The notes under the pieces: model-generated
Database searches by the model: none
The model's input: only the letters and a program-made list of their open reading frames with translations
Told to the model about the DNA's origin: nothing
Made by a program: the position numbers and the translations under genes
Shown: positions 63,893 to 64,000 of the stretch, piece by piece
How positions within the stretch are numbered: position 1 is the first letter of the stretch
How the letters are laid out: each line of letters opens with the position of its first letter
Assembly: GCA_039033415.1 (NCBI GenBank)
Contig: JBCCCR010000030.1
Location: forward strand, 1 to 64,000
DNA length: 64,000 nucleotides
Source of the DNA: Pseudomonadota bacterium
Lineage (GTDB): Bacteria > Pseudomonadota > Gammaproteobacteria > Xanthomonadales > SZUA-38
Reading direction: 5' to 3'

Positions 63893-64000
63893 CTAGGGGT
63901 CTTCGAAACCGTCCCTGAGTAAAACCTGGTCGTAGCGAATGATGAGTCTGGGCTGAAGTGAGGGGTCAGAAGCCTCGCGAGCATGAAACCGTCGGGCGTG
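63893..64000 (-). CDS. 3' end of a secreted-protein gene, DNRLRE-like end plus FE-tag (partial)
   Basis: The frame is open from the window edge to a TAG at 63893-63895. The visible 35 residues include FHAREASDPSLQPRLIIRY, which resembles the end of DNRLRE domains (SREA...P-x-L-x-x-x-Y), and then QVLLRDGFEDP. The tail is the eighth copy of the shared FE motif, here with Leu instead of the first Phe and a DP extension. The gene continues beyond the window, so its length and N-terminus are unknown. It lies 126 bases upstream of the MalT-type regulator on the same strand. Confidence 0.6.
   Translation of the reverse strand, partial: HARRFHAREASDPSLQPRLIIRYDQVLLRDGFEDP

Noticed and set aside
1949-63922. 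Idea that the shared tails are a DNA-level mobile repeat
   Set aside because: The copies use different codons (for example CTGTTTGCG, ATATTCCGA and ATCTTTGCT for the first three residues), and flanking DNA is unrelated, so conservation is at the peptide level.
1-64000. CRISPR array, tRNA/rRNA genes, insertion sequences, prophage or integrative element
   Set aside because: No short regularly spaced repeats, cloverleaf-like sequence, transposase, integrase or flanking direct repeats were seen; the only tandem repeats are inside coding genes.

Overview
This 64 kb window comes from a GC-rich, free-living Gram-negative chromosome. A TonB-dependent receptor, several lipoproteins, Tat-type leaders, an EnvZ/OmpR-type pair, a CadC-like regulator and an NTP/NDP-exchange-type carrier together fit a gammaproteobacterium. 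My best guess, from protein style only, is the Lysobacterales (Xanthomonadales) or a Wenzhouxiangella-like relative. I see no rRNA, tRNA, CRISPR array, insertion sequence, integrase or phage gene. Coding density is high, and no gene-free stretch exceeds about 300 bases (the longest are 44052-44333 and 35939-36217).

Layout. (A) 1-9.6 kb: three secreted proteins (Calx-beta repeats, a beta-helix, and an 1838-residue multidomain protein). (B) 9.7-16.9 kb: an alpha/beta hydrolase, a LytS/LytTR-type two-component pair, a hydrolase-MarR operon with two palindromic operators, and a DUF1838 protein. (C) 17-24.6 kb: a second giant secreted protein, paralogous to the first, and an FG-GAP-like secreted protein. 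(D) 24.7-30.8 kb: a one-piece hybrid sensor/AraC regulator meeting an EnvZ/OmpR-type pair tail to tail. (E) 30.9-33.6 kb: a tightly overlapping DUF2878-DUF1295-DUF6134-lipocalin operon, divergent from the EnvZ/OmpR pair. (F) 33.7-46.5 kb: prolyl oligopeptidase, diguanylate cyclase, a 2TM protein, a beta-helix protein, a CadC/TPR regulator, a DsrE protein, a serine hydrolase, a nucleotide-carrier-like protein and an SDR. (G) 46.5-51.7 kb: a 1718-residue repeat protein. (H) 51.9-63.8 kb: a metabolic locus with a molybdenum hydroxylase (iorAB type), an NCS1 permease, a TonB receptor, a DUF917 protein, a hydantoinase/oxoprolinase and a MalT-type regulator. The last 108 bases hold the 3' end of another secreted-protein gene.

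The most striking pattern is a short, very C-terminal motif in eight otherwise unrelated secreted proteins: hydrophobic, Phe (or Leu), any residue, Asp/Asn/Ser, Gly/Ser, Phe, Glu, then 0-3 residues and the stop. In seven of the eight it ends the protein; in one it is followed by an extra domain. It is encoded by different synonymous codons each time, and it is absent from the lipoproteins, the Tat-leader proteins and the exported enzymes. It lacks the membrane helix and basic tail of PEP-CTERM, GlyGly-CTERM or LPXTG signals. I propose it as a sorting, secretion or processing tag of a system not visible in this window.

The second theme is the N-heterocycle locus. A periplasmic-type molybdenum hydroxylase, an outer-membrane receptor, an NCS1 permease and two hydantoin-linked enzymes sit beside one large ATP-dependent LuxR-family activator. 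This looks like an import-and-degradation pathway for an imidazole-, hydantoin- or purine-type compound whose identity cannot be read from sequence.
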